Assembly (NCBI GenBank): GCA_028284675.1 | Contig: JANQRI010000027.1 | Span: forward strand, 1 to 26,278 | From: Gammaproteobacteria bacterium | GTDB lineage: Bacteria; Pseudomonadota; Gammaproteobacteria; HTCC5015 | Length of the DNA: 26,278 nt | Reading direction: 5' to 3' | In this document: positions 17,673-24,426 of the stretch, piece by piece | Layout of the letters: the number at the start of each line of letters is the position of its first letter | Numbering within the stretch: position 1 is the stretch's first letter | Made by a program: the position numbers and the translations under genes | The notes under the pieces: generated by a model | Databases searched by the model: none | What the model was told of the DNA's origin: nothing | What the model saw: only the letters and a program-made list of their open reading frames with translations

Positions 17673-18131
17673 TTACTTTAATTCTTTTGATAATCGTGCC
17701 CACGGAACAACTTTTATTTCTTTGGATAGCCAGTTCGGTTTCTTGCCACCGAATTGCTGGCCAGAATGCACGGCGATCACTTTTTTCCCTAGCTCCAAGC
17801 TCCTTTGTACTTCCCACTTGACCCATTTGCTTTGCGCAGTATTTTTTGATAGATAAACCACAGTTGTAGACGTTCGGTTTATTCTTTCAGTAATCTTCTG
17901 TTTAATATATTCTGCTCTCTCACTATTATACGGCTCACGAACCGAATGGTCATTAAATTCAATATCGCTGTTCTCATTTTTCGAATGTGCGCGAAGAAGG
18001 TTAACTTCATCCATATCTTCAGTCGCGAAGCTAATAAAAACATTTCGCTTTCCACCTTGTAAGGCAGCTTTCGCTTTTTCCTCTAACGACCTTACGTCTC
18101 CAAGCCTATTCCAGCCGCCACTACCACCCAT
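17673..18131 (-). CDS. Stand-alone ThsB-like (DUF1863) TIR protein with Gly-rich N-terminus
   Basis: I take the ATG at 18131, 1 nt after the upstream gene's stop and preceded by GAGGGGG, rather than earlier starts inside that gene. This gives 152 residues. The N-terminus is MGGSGGWNRLGDV. The TIR domain begins NVFISF (30-35) and follows the ThsB/MTH538 pattern: a FNDHSVREPY segment, an EYIKQKI helix, TTVVYLS, and KWVKWE, whose E107 sits where the catalytic Glu of ThsB-type TIRs lies. Such TIRs cleave NAD and make cyclic ADP-ribose-like signals in Thoeris. In this operon it lies between a QueC-like enzyme and a SLATT membrane protein, so it probably makes the signal or senses infection. The exposed N-terminal glycine could be the target of the QueC-like enzyme (inference). 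Confidence 0.85.
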   Translation of the reverse strand: MGGSGGWNRLGDVRSLEEKAKAALQGGKRNVFISFATEDMDEVNLLRAHSKNENSDIEFNDHSVREPYNSERAEYIKQKITERINRTSTTVVYLSKNTAQSKWVKWEVQRSLELGKKVIAVHSGQQFGGKKPNWLSKEIKVVPWARLSKELK

Positions 18132-18132
18132 T

Positions 18133-18723
18133 TCACACCCCCTCAATCTTAAATTCATTGCAAGCGATGCATGCTCCACAAGGTTCTTTTTCACCTACAT
18201 GACAGGAATACGTATCGCGAATGCCTTTCTGTTTAGCAAGAGCGACTACATCTTCCTTATAAAATTCAGCCAATGGAGCCAGTATTTTGATCCGCTTATC
18301 CATACAATGTGTAATAAGATTTTCAGCTTCGCGAAGAAATGCCGAGGTCTGATCAGGAAAAATGCTTGTGCTTTCATGCAATAACCCAATTGAAATAGCT
18401 TCGGCACCAACTTGGTAAGCATAAGCTGCCGCCACCAAAATAAAAAGCATATTACGACCCGGAGTAAATGCATCTTTAACCACATCAAGCTTTAAATCAG
18501 TAAGCCCTGAATGAATAAGAATCCCAAAACCGGATAAATCAGCTATTTTGGGTTCGGGTAACTCAAGTTCTGACATTACATGGCGGCAAGCTGCCAGCTC
18601 TCTATCGCGTGAACGCTGACCGTAATCTATAAATAATGGATACTGAGTTATCCCTTCCTCTTGAGTCAATTTTGCAACCAAAGTTGAGTCAAGACCGCCA
18701 GAAACTAATGTAACAACACTCAT
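18133..18723 (-). CDS. QueC-like 7-deazaguanine synthase family enzyme (CBASS-IV Cap9-like)
   Basis: QueC makes preQ0 from 7-carboxy-7-deazaguanine with ATP. This 196-residue homologue keeps the PP-loop SGGLDS (8-13), the PGRNMLF-type substrate loop, and the complete zinc site C174-x8-C182-x2-C185-x2-C188. It is somewhat shorter than housekeeping QueC (about 220-230). It overlaps the OGG-like gene by 4 nt and ends 1 nt before the TIR gene, so it belongs to the defence operon, not to queuosine synthesis; no queD, queE or queF is nearby. In type IV CBASS the QueC-like protein is reported to attach a deazaguanine to the N-terminal glycine of the CD-NTase. A similar act on the neighbouring Gly-starting TIR is my inference. 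Confidence 0.9.
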   Translation of the reverse strand: MSVVTLVSGGLDSTLVAKLTQEEGITQYPLFIDYGQRSRDRELAACRHVMSELELPEPKIADLSGFGILIHSGLTDLKLDVVKDAFTPGRNMLFILVAAAYAYQVGAEAISIGLLHESTSIFPDQTSAFLREAENLITHCMDKRIKILAPLAEFYKEDVVALAKQKGIRDTYSCHVGEKEPCGACIACNEFKIEGV

Positions 18724-19424
18724 ATTTTTGCTCCCTCAATTCTCCTATTTGCCACTCTCATAACAATCCAAATTGCCCAATCTAGGAGACCTACTGGACA
18801 ATCAAATTTTTCAGCATGCGTGCGGAGCACAGACTCATGCTTGTGGTATTTTGACAGCCCAGATATATAGTGATTACTCTCTGAGTAGATACCAATTCTT
18901 TCCATATAGTTTAAAACATGCCTATCAAGGATAGCTAAATCATAACTAATACCAATGTTGCGTAAAAACATACTTGCTTGTTTTGGTCCAATTCCTGAAA
19001 TATTTTTAACAAGCCATGCTCTAGCTTCACTGGCATTCTGAAATCCTTTCACGGCAACGAGCAAGGATCCTCCATTGCAAGTGACAATATTGCGTGCCTC
19101 CGCCAGCTGTTTCGCCCGCACTTCTGGAAATCGATATTTACGCTCACCACCTTTTACATGTAAAGGAGTATGTAAAATGTTGTATATTTTTTCAAATAAA
19201 CATTTTGAGTTGGATTTTTTATCAAGCAACAGGCCTTCATTCTCGATTGCATTTGCCGCCGCTACTGCCAGTGAATATGGTACTTGGCTGCTCAAAATAC
19301 ACACAGACAATTCCCACCAAAGAACTTTCTCATCCAATTCCGTACTATCATTAGCCCGATGCCGTATATCAGGGCAAATAGCTGCAACTGCTCTTGACAG
19401 GTCATTCGGTTCATATGTAGTCAT
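18720..19424 (-). CDS. OGG-type HhH-GPD glycosylase-like protein
   Basis: This 234-residue protein has the helix-hairpin-helix of 8-oxoguanine glycosylases, ISGIGPKQASMFLRNIG (142-158). K148 stands at the place of the catalytic Lys of OGG1 and D167 (LAILDRHV) at the catalytic Asp. The N-terminal part (SVCILSSQVPYSLA) matches the first helices of the OGG2/AGOG type. The catalytic pair is intact, so it is probably active on a base or base-like adduct. It overlaps both neighbours by 4 nt (ATGA), which implies fixed stoichiometry with the QueC-like and TIR-TGT proteins. OGG-family proteins are a known ancillary part of type IV CBASS, where their job is not settled to my knowledge. Confidence 0.88.
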   Translation of the reverse strand: MTTYEPNDLSRAVAAICPDIRHRANDSTELDEKVLWWELSVCILSSQVPYSLAVAAANAIENEGLLLDKKSNSKCLFEKIYNILHTPLHVKGGERKYRFPEVRAKQLAEARNIVTCNGGSLLVAVKGFQNASEARAWLVKNISGIGPKQASMFLRNIGISYDLAILDRHVLNYMERIGIYSESNHYISGLSKYHKHESVLRTHAEKFDCPVGLLDWAIWIVMRVANRRIEGAKI

Positions 19425-20803
19425 TCGAATAGCTCCGGATACTGTACCTTTAATATGTTAAATGCCTTTTTACCAAGAACTCCTTGAACATGCGCTTCAA
19501 TATTACCCTGGGAGTAATATTCCCACATAAGGCTTCTAAATGCCGTATAATATTTTAAATTTTCGAAGATCGTTTTAGCCGAATACCCAATTTCTGAGTC
19601 GTCTAATATGCTATAAAGATCAAAAAGATGAAAATGATTTATCACTTCAGATTCTTTATCTATTACATAACGACACCATTCAAGCCCATCAAATGTATCC
19701 GCCCCCGCGGCCGCAAGGACAGCTATCGTCCATGGATTACCAGTACCCAGTACATGAATGGCTTGATAATAAGGCAACTTATTCAACTCTTGCCTAATGC
19801 TCTTTATCATTCTTGCTCTAGCAATTAATCCACCACCCAATTCACGCTCTGGTATTGCAATAAGCGGTGAGCCTAATTCCTCAGAAATCTCCCGAATTAT
19901 TGCCGGGACATATTTGAGCTGATAACCGCCCTTCGCAAGTTTAGGTGCATGAACTATCGGAAGCATAGCCCCATTAGTGAATTTCTGATTTTGCAATACC
20001 GTTTTAATCAATTCATTTATTAATTTTTTTTTGCTTTTACTGGGCTCCAAATTGTCATAACAGAACGCCCAGTCATGTGGAACTTTAGCTAGCGCGTCTT
20101 TTAAGTTTTTAACTTTCCAAGATTTATCGCCTAAACGGTTTTTTTCGTAGTTTCCTGAGTCGATGAGAATAAATCCACCCTCTTTTTTATAGTTTACTAA
20201 CTGCTTGATCAAATCAGAAGGATCATATCTTTTATCCGAATCATGTTTCTCGATTAAATCATACGCTGACACAAGCACTGCTGGCACTTTAAACATTCTT
20301 AACATACGCATAGCGTCAGCGGGTTCTAATTGTGTGTTATACGATGACACTGATAAAAAAAGGGTCGGCAAACGCAATCTATTATTAGCAATGAAGCCCG
20401 GACGTTTAGGGCTTTCCCGCTGGCTTACAATTTTGAGCAATCTTCGTTTTAATTTTACAAACCCTGGGTGATCCTCCTCGCCACACCATGATTTCATCTC
20501 AATACATCTTAATGTTCCGAATCCATAGGGGGCTTCGCTATCGTCAATTTTTATCGGAATAATCGGCTTCTTATATTTTCTTCCCAAAATCATTTCATCA
20601 ATTACTGGTGGCTTACCCCGAGAAGCAGAGGAAATTATAGGCAGGATACAACCAGCTTTTGGAACTTCACTTTCAATAACTTCACCAACATCTCCAACTA
20701 TTTCGTCATCCCACCAAACATTCCATTGTCCCGAAAGGCATGAATAAAGCTTTTCAGCAATTGCTTCGTCCTCTCTAGCGTATACGATATAGATATCAGC
20801 CAT
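19421..20803 (-). CDS. TIR domain fused to a tRNA-guanine transglycosylase-like domain
   Basis: With the ATG at 20803 (a TTG two codons earlier is less likely) the protein has 460 residues. Residues 2-88 are a TIR domain: DIYIVYARED at the start, VWWDDE in the middle, IDEM with E70 near the usual catalytic Glu, and KKPIIPIKI. From about 145 a TGT-like barrel follows: FILIDSGNYE (212-221) matches the ILTDSGGFQ loop with its general base Asp (D215). HVLGTGNPW and GADTFDG (367-373, D372) match the second loop with the nucleophile Asp. The CxCxxC zinc site of true TGTs is absent at the C-terminus. This fits a remodelled TGT such as Cap10 of type IV CBASS rather than a tRNA enzyme. It overlaps the OGG-like gene by 4 nt and lies 71 nt after the PfkB-like gene. 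The fused TIR is unusual. Confidence 0.87.
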   Translation of the reverse strand: MADIYIVYAREDEAIAEKLYSCLSGQWNVWWDDEIVGDVGEVIESEVPKAGCILPIISSASRGKPPVIDEMILGRKYKKPIIPIKIDDSEAPYGFGTLRCIEMKSWCGEEDHPGFVKLKRRLLKIVSQRESPKRPGFIANNRLRLPTLFLSVSSYNTQLEPADAMRMLRMFKVPAVLVSAYDLIEKHDSDKRYDPSDLIKQLVNYKKEGGFILIDSGNYEKNRLGDKSWKVKNLKDALAKVPHDWAFCYDNLEPSKSKKKLINELIKTVLQNQKFTNGAMLPIVHAPKLAKGGYQLKYVPAIIREISEELGSPLIAIPERELGGGLIARARMIKSIRQELNKLPYYQAIHVLGTGNPWTIAVLAAAGADTFDGLEWCRYVIDKESEVINHFHLFDLYSILDDSEIGYSAKTIFENLKYYTAFRSLMWEYYSQGNIEAHVQGVLGKKAFNILKVQYPELFE

Positions 20804-20874
20804 ATACAAATTCCGCTTTAATGTTGGTTACTGATTCTTTCAGCAAAGCTTGAATATTTTAAATCACATACAGC

Positions 20875-22026
20875 CTATACTATAGATTCAAATGCGGCCC
20901 ATGCGGACAAATAAATAGATGAAGCAAAGTCCTCACTAACATATACGTTTTCTTTATTAAAAAACGTATTTTCAATTTTCCGACTGCTTTCATTCAAAAT
21001 GATCGTGAAATTTGAAGAAGATCTAGAAATTTCCATATAACTCTCAATTTTCTCACTTATCCCATCCGCCAGGATAAGAGTCGCAGATATTTTTTTATCA
21101 GAAACATAACCTAAGCTGGGGCACGATACATCTACACCAAGCTCACTCAAAATAAACCGCGCTTCCTCCATTGTATAGCGTTGACCGACAGTTTCTATAT
21201 CGCCTAACAACAAGAGCATGCCAGGTGTTCTATACTCTATTGGTTTTAGATTACGGAGATCACTTTCCAAAATGGGCAATCGTCGTGACTCACAATAAGC
21301 AGCAACAGCACGCGAAGCGATATCTGCGGCATTCTCTGCTGATTCTTCTTTCTCGGCCCAATAATGGGTGAAAATTGCACTAAATACATCTCCTGTCCCT
21401 ATTTTGAATATTCGTGATGATCTATAAGCTGGAATAGATGCAATTCGACCATCTTCTTCGAAGACGGTAGCACCTCGAACCCCCCTTTTAACCAATACTA
21501 ATTTTGCTCCTTGCTCAATAAGACCAAGAGCTGCTGTATCGATATCTCTCAAACCAGTCATAGACAACAATTCATGCTCATTAAGCACAATTGCCAGTTC
21601 CTCTGCTTCTGAACCATTAGCGCCGAATGGAGTTGCTTTCTTAGAAGTCTGTGGATCATATACAGCCCGTTCGGCATCTACGATAGCGTCTCCTTCTAAA
21701 AACCCAAAACGAAGAACAGCATTGCCACTTACTTTTAACGGCGGTAACGCATTGGCTTCATCTGGTGATGGTTCTATATGCGGAGTTGACAGAGGGTGAA
21801 AGTATGAAAAAACTATACCAGTTGGCCGAGGATCGATATGCAACCCGATACCTTCTTTTTTTAAAAGATCTATTCCTTTATGTTTTGGGCTCTCGGAATA
21901 TGCGTGGAAAGCACTTCCTGGTGATAATCTTGATACCGCTATTGCCGCCCGCATACCCGACCCAAATACAGCATTCCATTCGGGGACACAACATAGTTCT
22001 TGATAAAGTCCTCCGGCTATATGCAT
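20875..22026 (-). CDS. PfkB-family kinase with C-terminal nucleoside-deoxyribosyltransferase-like domain
   Basis: This 383-residue protein starts at an ATG preceded by GGGGGGAG. Residues 1-255 follow the PfkB sugar/nucleoside kinase fold: a Gly-rich start (MHIAGGLYQE, FGSGMRAA), NEHELL in the middle, LVLVKRGVRGA, and the anion hole IGTGD (209-213) with D213 as catalytic base. Residues about 268-383 form a second Rossmann-like domain (LLLLGDIETV, a helix with EEARFILSELGV, then CPSLGY, and a late ILNESS strand). It recalls nucleoside deoxyribosyltransferase or SLOG-type domains, with low certainty. It is the first gene of the defence operon, 71 nt after abiEii on the same strand. A likely role is to phosphorylate or process a modified nucleoside for the TGT/QueC pathway, which is inference. 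Confidence 0.82.
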   Translation of the reverse strand: MHIAGGLYQELCCVPEWNAVFGSGMRAAIAVSRLSPGSAFHAYSESPKHKGIDLLKKEGIGLHIDPRPTGIVFSYFHPLSTPHIEPSPDEANALPPLKVSGNAVLRFGFLEGDAIVDAERAVYDPQTSKKATPFGANGSEAEELAIVLNEHELLSMTGLRDIDTAALGLIEQGAKLVLVKRGVRGATVFEEDGRIASIPAYRSSRIFKIGTGDVFSAIFTHYWAEKEESAENAADIASRAVAAYCESRRLPILESDLRNLKPIEYRTPGMLLLLGDIETVGQRYTMEEARFILSELGVDVSCPSLGYVSDKKISATLILADGISEKIESYMEISRSSSNFTIILNESSRKIENTFFNKENVYVSEDFASSIYLSAWAAFESIV

Positions 22027-22039
22027 GTTCTCCCCCCTT

Positions 22040-22096
22040 TCAGCCTATTCTCACAAACACAAATTCTGGACTTATTTCATTAACTAATTGAGCCAT
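22040..22096 (-). CDS. Possible 18-residue small ORF between abiEii and the PfkB-like gene
   Basis: An ATG starts 1 nt after the abiEii stop and the frame ends 13 nt before the next gene's start, immediately upstream of its Shine-Dalgarno. The peptide would be MAQLVNEISPEFVFVRIG. It has no Shine-Dalgarno of its own and would depend on reinitiation. The placement is suggestive but the length is well within chance. Confidence 0.2.
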   Translation of the reverse strand: MAQLVNEISPEFVFVRIG

Positions 22097-22097
22097 A

Positions 22098-23048
22098 CTA
22101 AACGTACTTCCCAATAAAACCAAGTGCTTCTTTGATCTCATCAAGCGACGGCATTTCACCATAAACTAGGTCAGCGAAATCGCCGTCATAAACTCTTTTC
22201 AGTACTGGCGACCATTCACCAAATTTTGAAAAGATCGGAGCATCTTTGAGTGGATTTTCCAAGCAGTCCGCATATTTGAAAAAGCCTTTTTGTTCATCTT
22301 CAATACAAGCAGCGCATAGCGTTGCAAAGTCAGGTGATTTAATGAAAGCACGATATTCGTCGACCTTCAAAATAAGGCAAATATCGTAAAGATGCCGGAT
22401 GCGCTTCGATAATTGTGCAACTGGGTCATCTTGATAACTGTCTTTGATTACACCCAGCAATTTTTCAACCAGCGTACGCTGAACGGACAATACATTGATT
22501 AGAAATCCCATTAAACCGTATTGCTCGACCAGGTCTTGCCTGTTTTGCTTTTCCAATGCCTCAGCAATGAATGTTTGCAGTGTAAGCGAAGCATAAGGCT
22601 CGGGCCTGGTAAACGCATTAACTTCAATCAACACTTCGGTTGATGCTTGTCCAAAATCGTTGTCTTTAACATATCGCGGATAGCTATAAACCGTTTTACG
22701 GTAATTTGAGCCTTTTGAAATGCGCTCGTCATCGTCGATCAGAGTCAGCTCCTGCGCAGCGGTTTGCTCAACTTCTTTAATTCTTTTTTTGCGAGCGTTG
22801 TCGCTAAGGTTTTCAGCAAACACCGCCAAGTCGATATCTTCTGAAAACCGGTGGATAAGTTTATGCGCTTTAGATAATGATGTGCCGCCTTTGAAGACGG
22901 TGTGTTTGGCATGTGGGGAATCAGATAAATGTTTTAATGCTTTTGTGACCCAATAATCTTTTTCGACATAGACTTGCGGCAAACCGATAGCCTGGGCAGT
23001 GGCTTCAATCAGTTCGGCAAAGGCTTCCGTGTCTTGATGCAAGTTCAT
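22098..23048 (-). CDS. abiEii: AbiEii/AbiGii-type nucleotidyltransferase toxin
   Basis: AbiEii toxins are nucleotidyltransferases that act in type IV toxin-antitoxin and abortive-infection systems. The 316-residue protein shows the family motifs VFKGGTSLSK (51-60) and FSEDIDLAV (68-76), the latter carrying the metal-binding Asp pair. A conserved KDYWVTKAL precedes them, and the helical C-terminal part has VEKLLGV and a CLILK segment. The start overlaps the stop of the DUF6088 gene (TAATG), as is usual for abiE pairs. Length and motifs look intact. Confidence 0.92.
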   Translation of the reverse strand: MNLHQDTEAFAELIEATAQAIGLPQVYVEKDYWVTKALKHLSDSPHAKHTVFKGGTSLSKAHKLIHRFSEDIDLAVFAENLSDNARKKRIKEVEQTAAQELTLIDDDERISKGSNYRKTVYSYPRYVKDNDFGQASTEVLIEVNAFTRPEPYASLTLQTFIAEALEKQNRQDLVEQYGLMGFLINVLSVQRTLVEKLLGVIKDSYQDDPVAQLSKRIRHLYDICLILKVDEYRAFIKSPDFATLCAACIEDEQKGFFKYADCLENPLKDAPIFSKFGEWSPVLKRVYDGDFADLVYGEMPSLDEIKEALGFIGKYV

Positions 23049-23770
23049 TATTGAATGTTCCAGTCTTTTGCCAATGGCCAGATTTTTTCATCCAAACTCA
23101 GCCGGTATACAGTTGTGGGGTTGAGCGAACGTTGCAGACGGGCTGCGTCTATACTGAGTGTGGAAAGCAATAACCCACTTAATGCACGCACCTGCGCGGT
23201 GTAGTAATCTTCGGCCAGAGTGACCAAGCGCCGGCGTTCGCTGTCATCCAGCCTGGCTATATCGCGCATGATTCGTTTGAGTGTCTGATTGATATCGGCA
23301 TCGGGTATTTTTTTGATATCGCGCAGTACGTCGAGATATTGCAGCAACTTTACGTCTTTCTCCCTGACCGGAGCGTTGGCGCTCACTGTTCTGACCCGAA
23401 TTGTACCGAAATCTTTTTCCTGTCGCCCACCGTTCATGGCAATGGTGATGGTGCGTGGCACCTGGGTGGTCAGGCCCAATTTGTTAAAAAGCGCCAGACC
23501 GGTGACATAGCCACGCAAGCGACCACCCTTGTAGAGAACCGAGCGAAGCAGTTCGTCGTCTGAGGGTTTTCTTGGCCCCAGGAGCCCCTGCTTAGCTACG
23601 TAGAATTTGCCCTTGGAAAGCCGCTGAACCTCGCCTTCTTCCACTAGGCGGCTGAGCGCCTTAACCACGGCCGTGGGTGAGCGGGAATAGTCTGGCAGTG
23701 CCTGATAACCGAAGACCCGGCCTTCGGGCATCGCTTTGATTTTAGTCTGGACGGCTTGCGCAATACTCAT
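23048..23770 (-). CDS. DUF6088 (AbiEi-like) antitoxin and regulator
   Basis: The start is the ATG at 23770 with AGAGGTG 6 nt upstream; a TTG seven codons earlier is not supported. The 240-residue protein begins with a winged-helix region (MSIAQAVQTKIKAMPEGRVF, then SPTAVVKALSRLVEEGEVQRLSKG shaped like the recognition helix and wing). The DUF6088 body with RGYVTGLALFNKLGL follows. Proteins of this kind pair with AbiEii, neutralise it, and usually repress their own promoter. A good promoter with a palindrome at its -10 lies just upstream (23780-23819). Confidence 0.88.
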   Translation of the reverse strand: MSIAQAVQTKIKAMPEGRVFGYQALPDYSRSPTAVVKALSRLVEEGEVQRLSKGKFYVAKQGLLGPRKPSDDELLRSVLYKGGRLRGYVTGLALFNKLGLTTQVPRTITIAMNGGRQEKDFGTIRVRTVSANAPVREKDVKLLQYLDVLRDIKKIPDADINQTLKRIMRDIARLDDSERRRLVTLAEDYYTAQVRALSGLLLSTLSIDAARLQRSLNPTTVYRLSLDEKIWPLAKDWNIQ

Positions 23771-23779
23771 AACACACCT

Positions 23780-23792
23780 CTTGGTGGCCAAG
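23780..23792. promoter_or_regulatory. Palindrome at the DUF6088-abiEii promoter, candidate operator
   Basis: CTTGG-TGG-CCAAG overlaps the edge of the predicted -10 and lies just before the ribosome binding site. The place fits autorepression by the winged-helix DUF6088 protein. Short arms keep confidence low. Confidence 0.4.
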
Positions 23793-23819
23793 ACTAGCGC
23801 AACCCGGCAGAAATTTCAA
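23791..23819 (-). promoter_or_regulatory. Promoter of the DUF6088-abiEii operon
   Basis: On the minus strand TTGAAA (23814-23819) is followed after 17 nt by TAGTCT (23791-23796), about 20 nt before the ribosome binding site. It might also drive the downstream six-gene operon by read-through. From 23820 to 23932 I see only AT-rich sequence. Confidence 0.5.
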
Positions 23820-23932
23820 GTTTTTTACGCTAAAAACATGACATACTCAAAGACTATATGGATGGAAATCTTTAAATTAGATAAGCTAAATCAATACTTT
23901 ATAGCTCACTCTAATATTTGCGCTATACAGCA

Positions 23933-24277
23933 CTAATCTGTAGTGCTTAATAATGCCGATATCTGCTTTTTAGCGATTTTCAGCTCGCTGACAGACAGCT
24001 GCTTTAACAGCTCCCGGATATCCATTTCCAGTTCCAGGCGCTTTTTGTTGGTATTCGGACGGTCATAGCCCTCGAAGAATTCCACCATTGGAACATCAAG
24101 AACACCGCTTAGGCGCTCTAGGGTCTCAATATTAGGTGCAGACAACGCCCGCTCGATATTGGATATCGTTTCTTTAGTGCGATCAATTCTCTCGGCGAGT
24201 TCGCTTTGCGAAAGATCATGAGCATTTCGCGCCGCTTTTACTCGCACTCCTATGGCTTGTTTTAAGTCGATGCCCAT
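23933..24277 (-). CDS. XRE-family (Cro/CI-type) transcriptional regulator
   Basis: This 114-residue protein has an N-terminal helix-turn-helix (about 8-65: VRVKAARNAHDLSQSELAER, then TKETISNIERA and IETLERLSGVLDV). The C-terminal tail is helical, with Leu/Ile spacing that suggests dimer formation. It is divergent from the small gene at 24427. The 149 nt between them hold two similar palindromes (24312-24329 and 24343-24361), one of them inside the promoter of the small gene. It is probably the repressor of that gene and of itself. Confidence 0.92.
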   Translation of the reverse strand: MGIDLKQAIGVRVKAARNAHDLSQSELAERIDRTKETISNIERALSAPNIETLERLSGVLDVPMVEFFEGYDRPNTNKKRLELEMDIRELLKQLSVSELKIAKKQISALLSTTD

Positions 24278-24306
24278 AAAGCGTAATTGAAATCCTACTT
24301 TTTTAC

Positions 24307-24334
24307 TTGACAGTGAATTTTACTTCGCTAAGAT
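24307..24334 (+). promoter_or_regulatory. Promoter of the small gene at 24427
   Basis: A perfect TTGACA (24307-24312) is followed after 16 nt by TAAGAT (24329-24334). It is the best consensus promoter seen in the window. An operator-like palindrome fills its spacer. Confidence 0.6.
24312..24329. promoter_or_regulatory. Candidate XRE operator 1
   Basis: AGTGAA-N6-TTCGCT is a near-palindrome placed exactly between the -35 and -10 boxes. Its right arm is identical to that of operator 2. Confidence 0.55.
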
Positions 24335-24342
24335 AAGATTGC

Positions 24343-24361
24343 AGCGAAATTAAAATTCGCT
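24343..24361. promoter_or_regulatory. Candidate XRE operator 2
   Basis: AGCGAA-N7-TTCGCT is a perfect inverted repeat, 31 nt (about three helical turns) after operator 1 from start to start. It lies just downstream of the -10 box of the small gene. Confidence 0.55.
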
Positions 24362-24426
24362 TTTTAATTAATTTTGCAAAGCTAAAATCCTTTTTATTTC
24401 AAAAGTCTTGGAAATTTGAGGCTGTT

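Noticed and set aside
18132..18194. Upstream start for the ThsB-like TIR gene
   Set aside because: It lies inside the QueC-like gene's conserved cysteine region; the ATG at 18131 has a strong GAGGGGG site directly upstream.
18133..18723. Housekeeping queC for queuosine synthesis
   Set aside because: It is shorter than usual, overlaps an OGG-like gene, and stands in a TIR/SLATT operon without other queuosine genes.
22098..23048. AbiEii as the missing CD-NTase of a CBASS operon
   Set aside because: Its motifs (KGGTSLSK, SEDIDL) and DUF6088 partner are those of AbiE toxins, and its N-terminus lacks the glycine start expected for a deazaguanylated CD-NTase.
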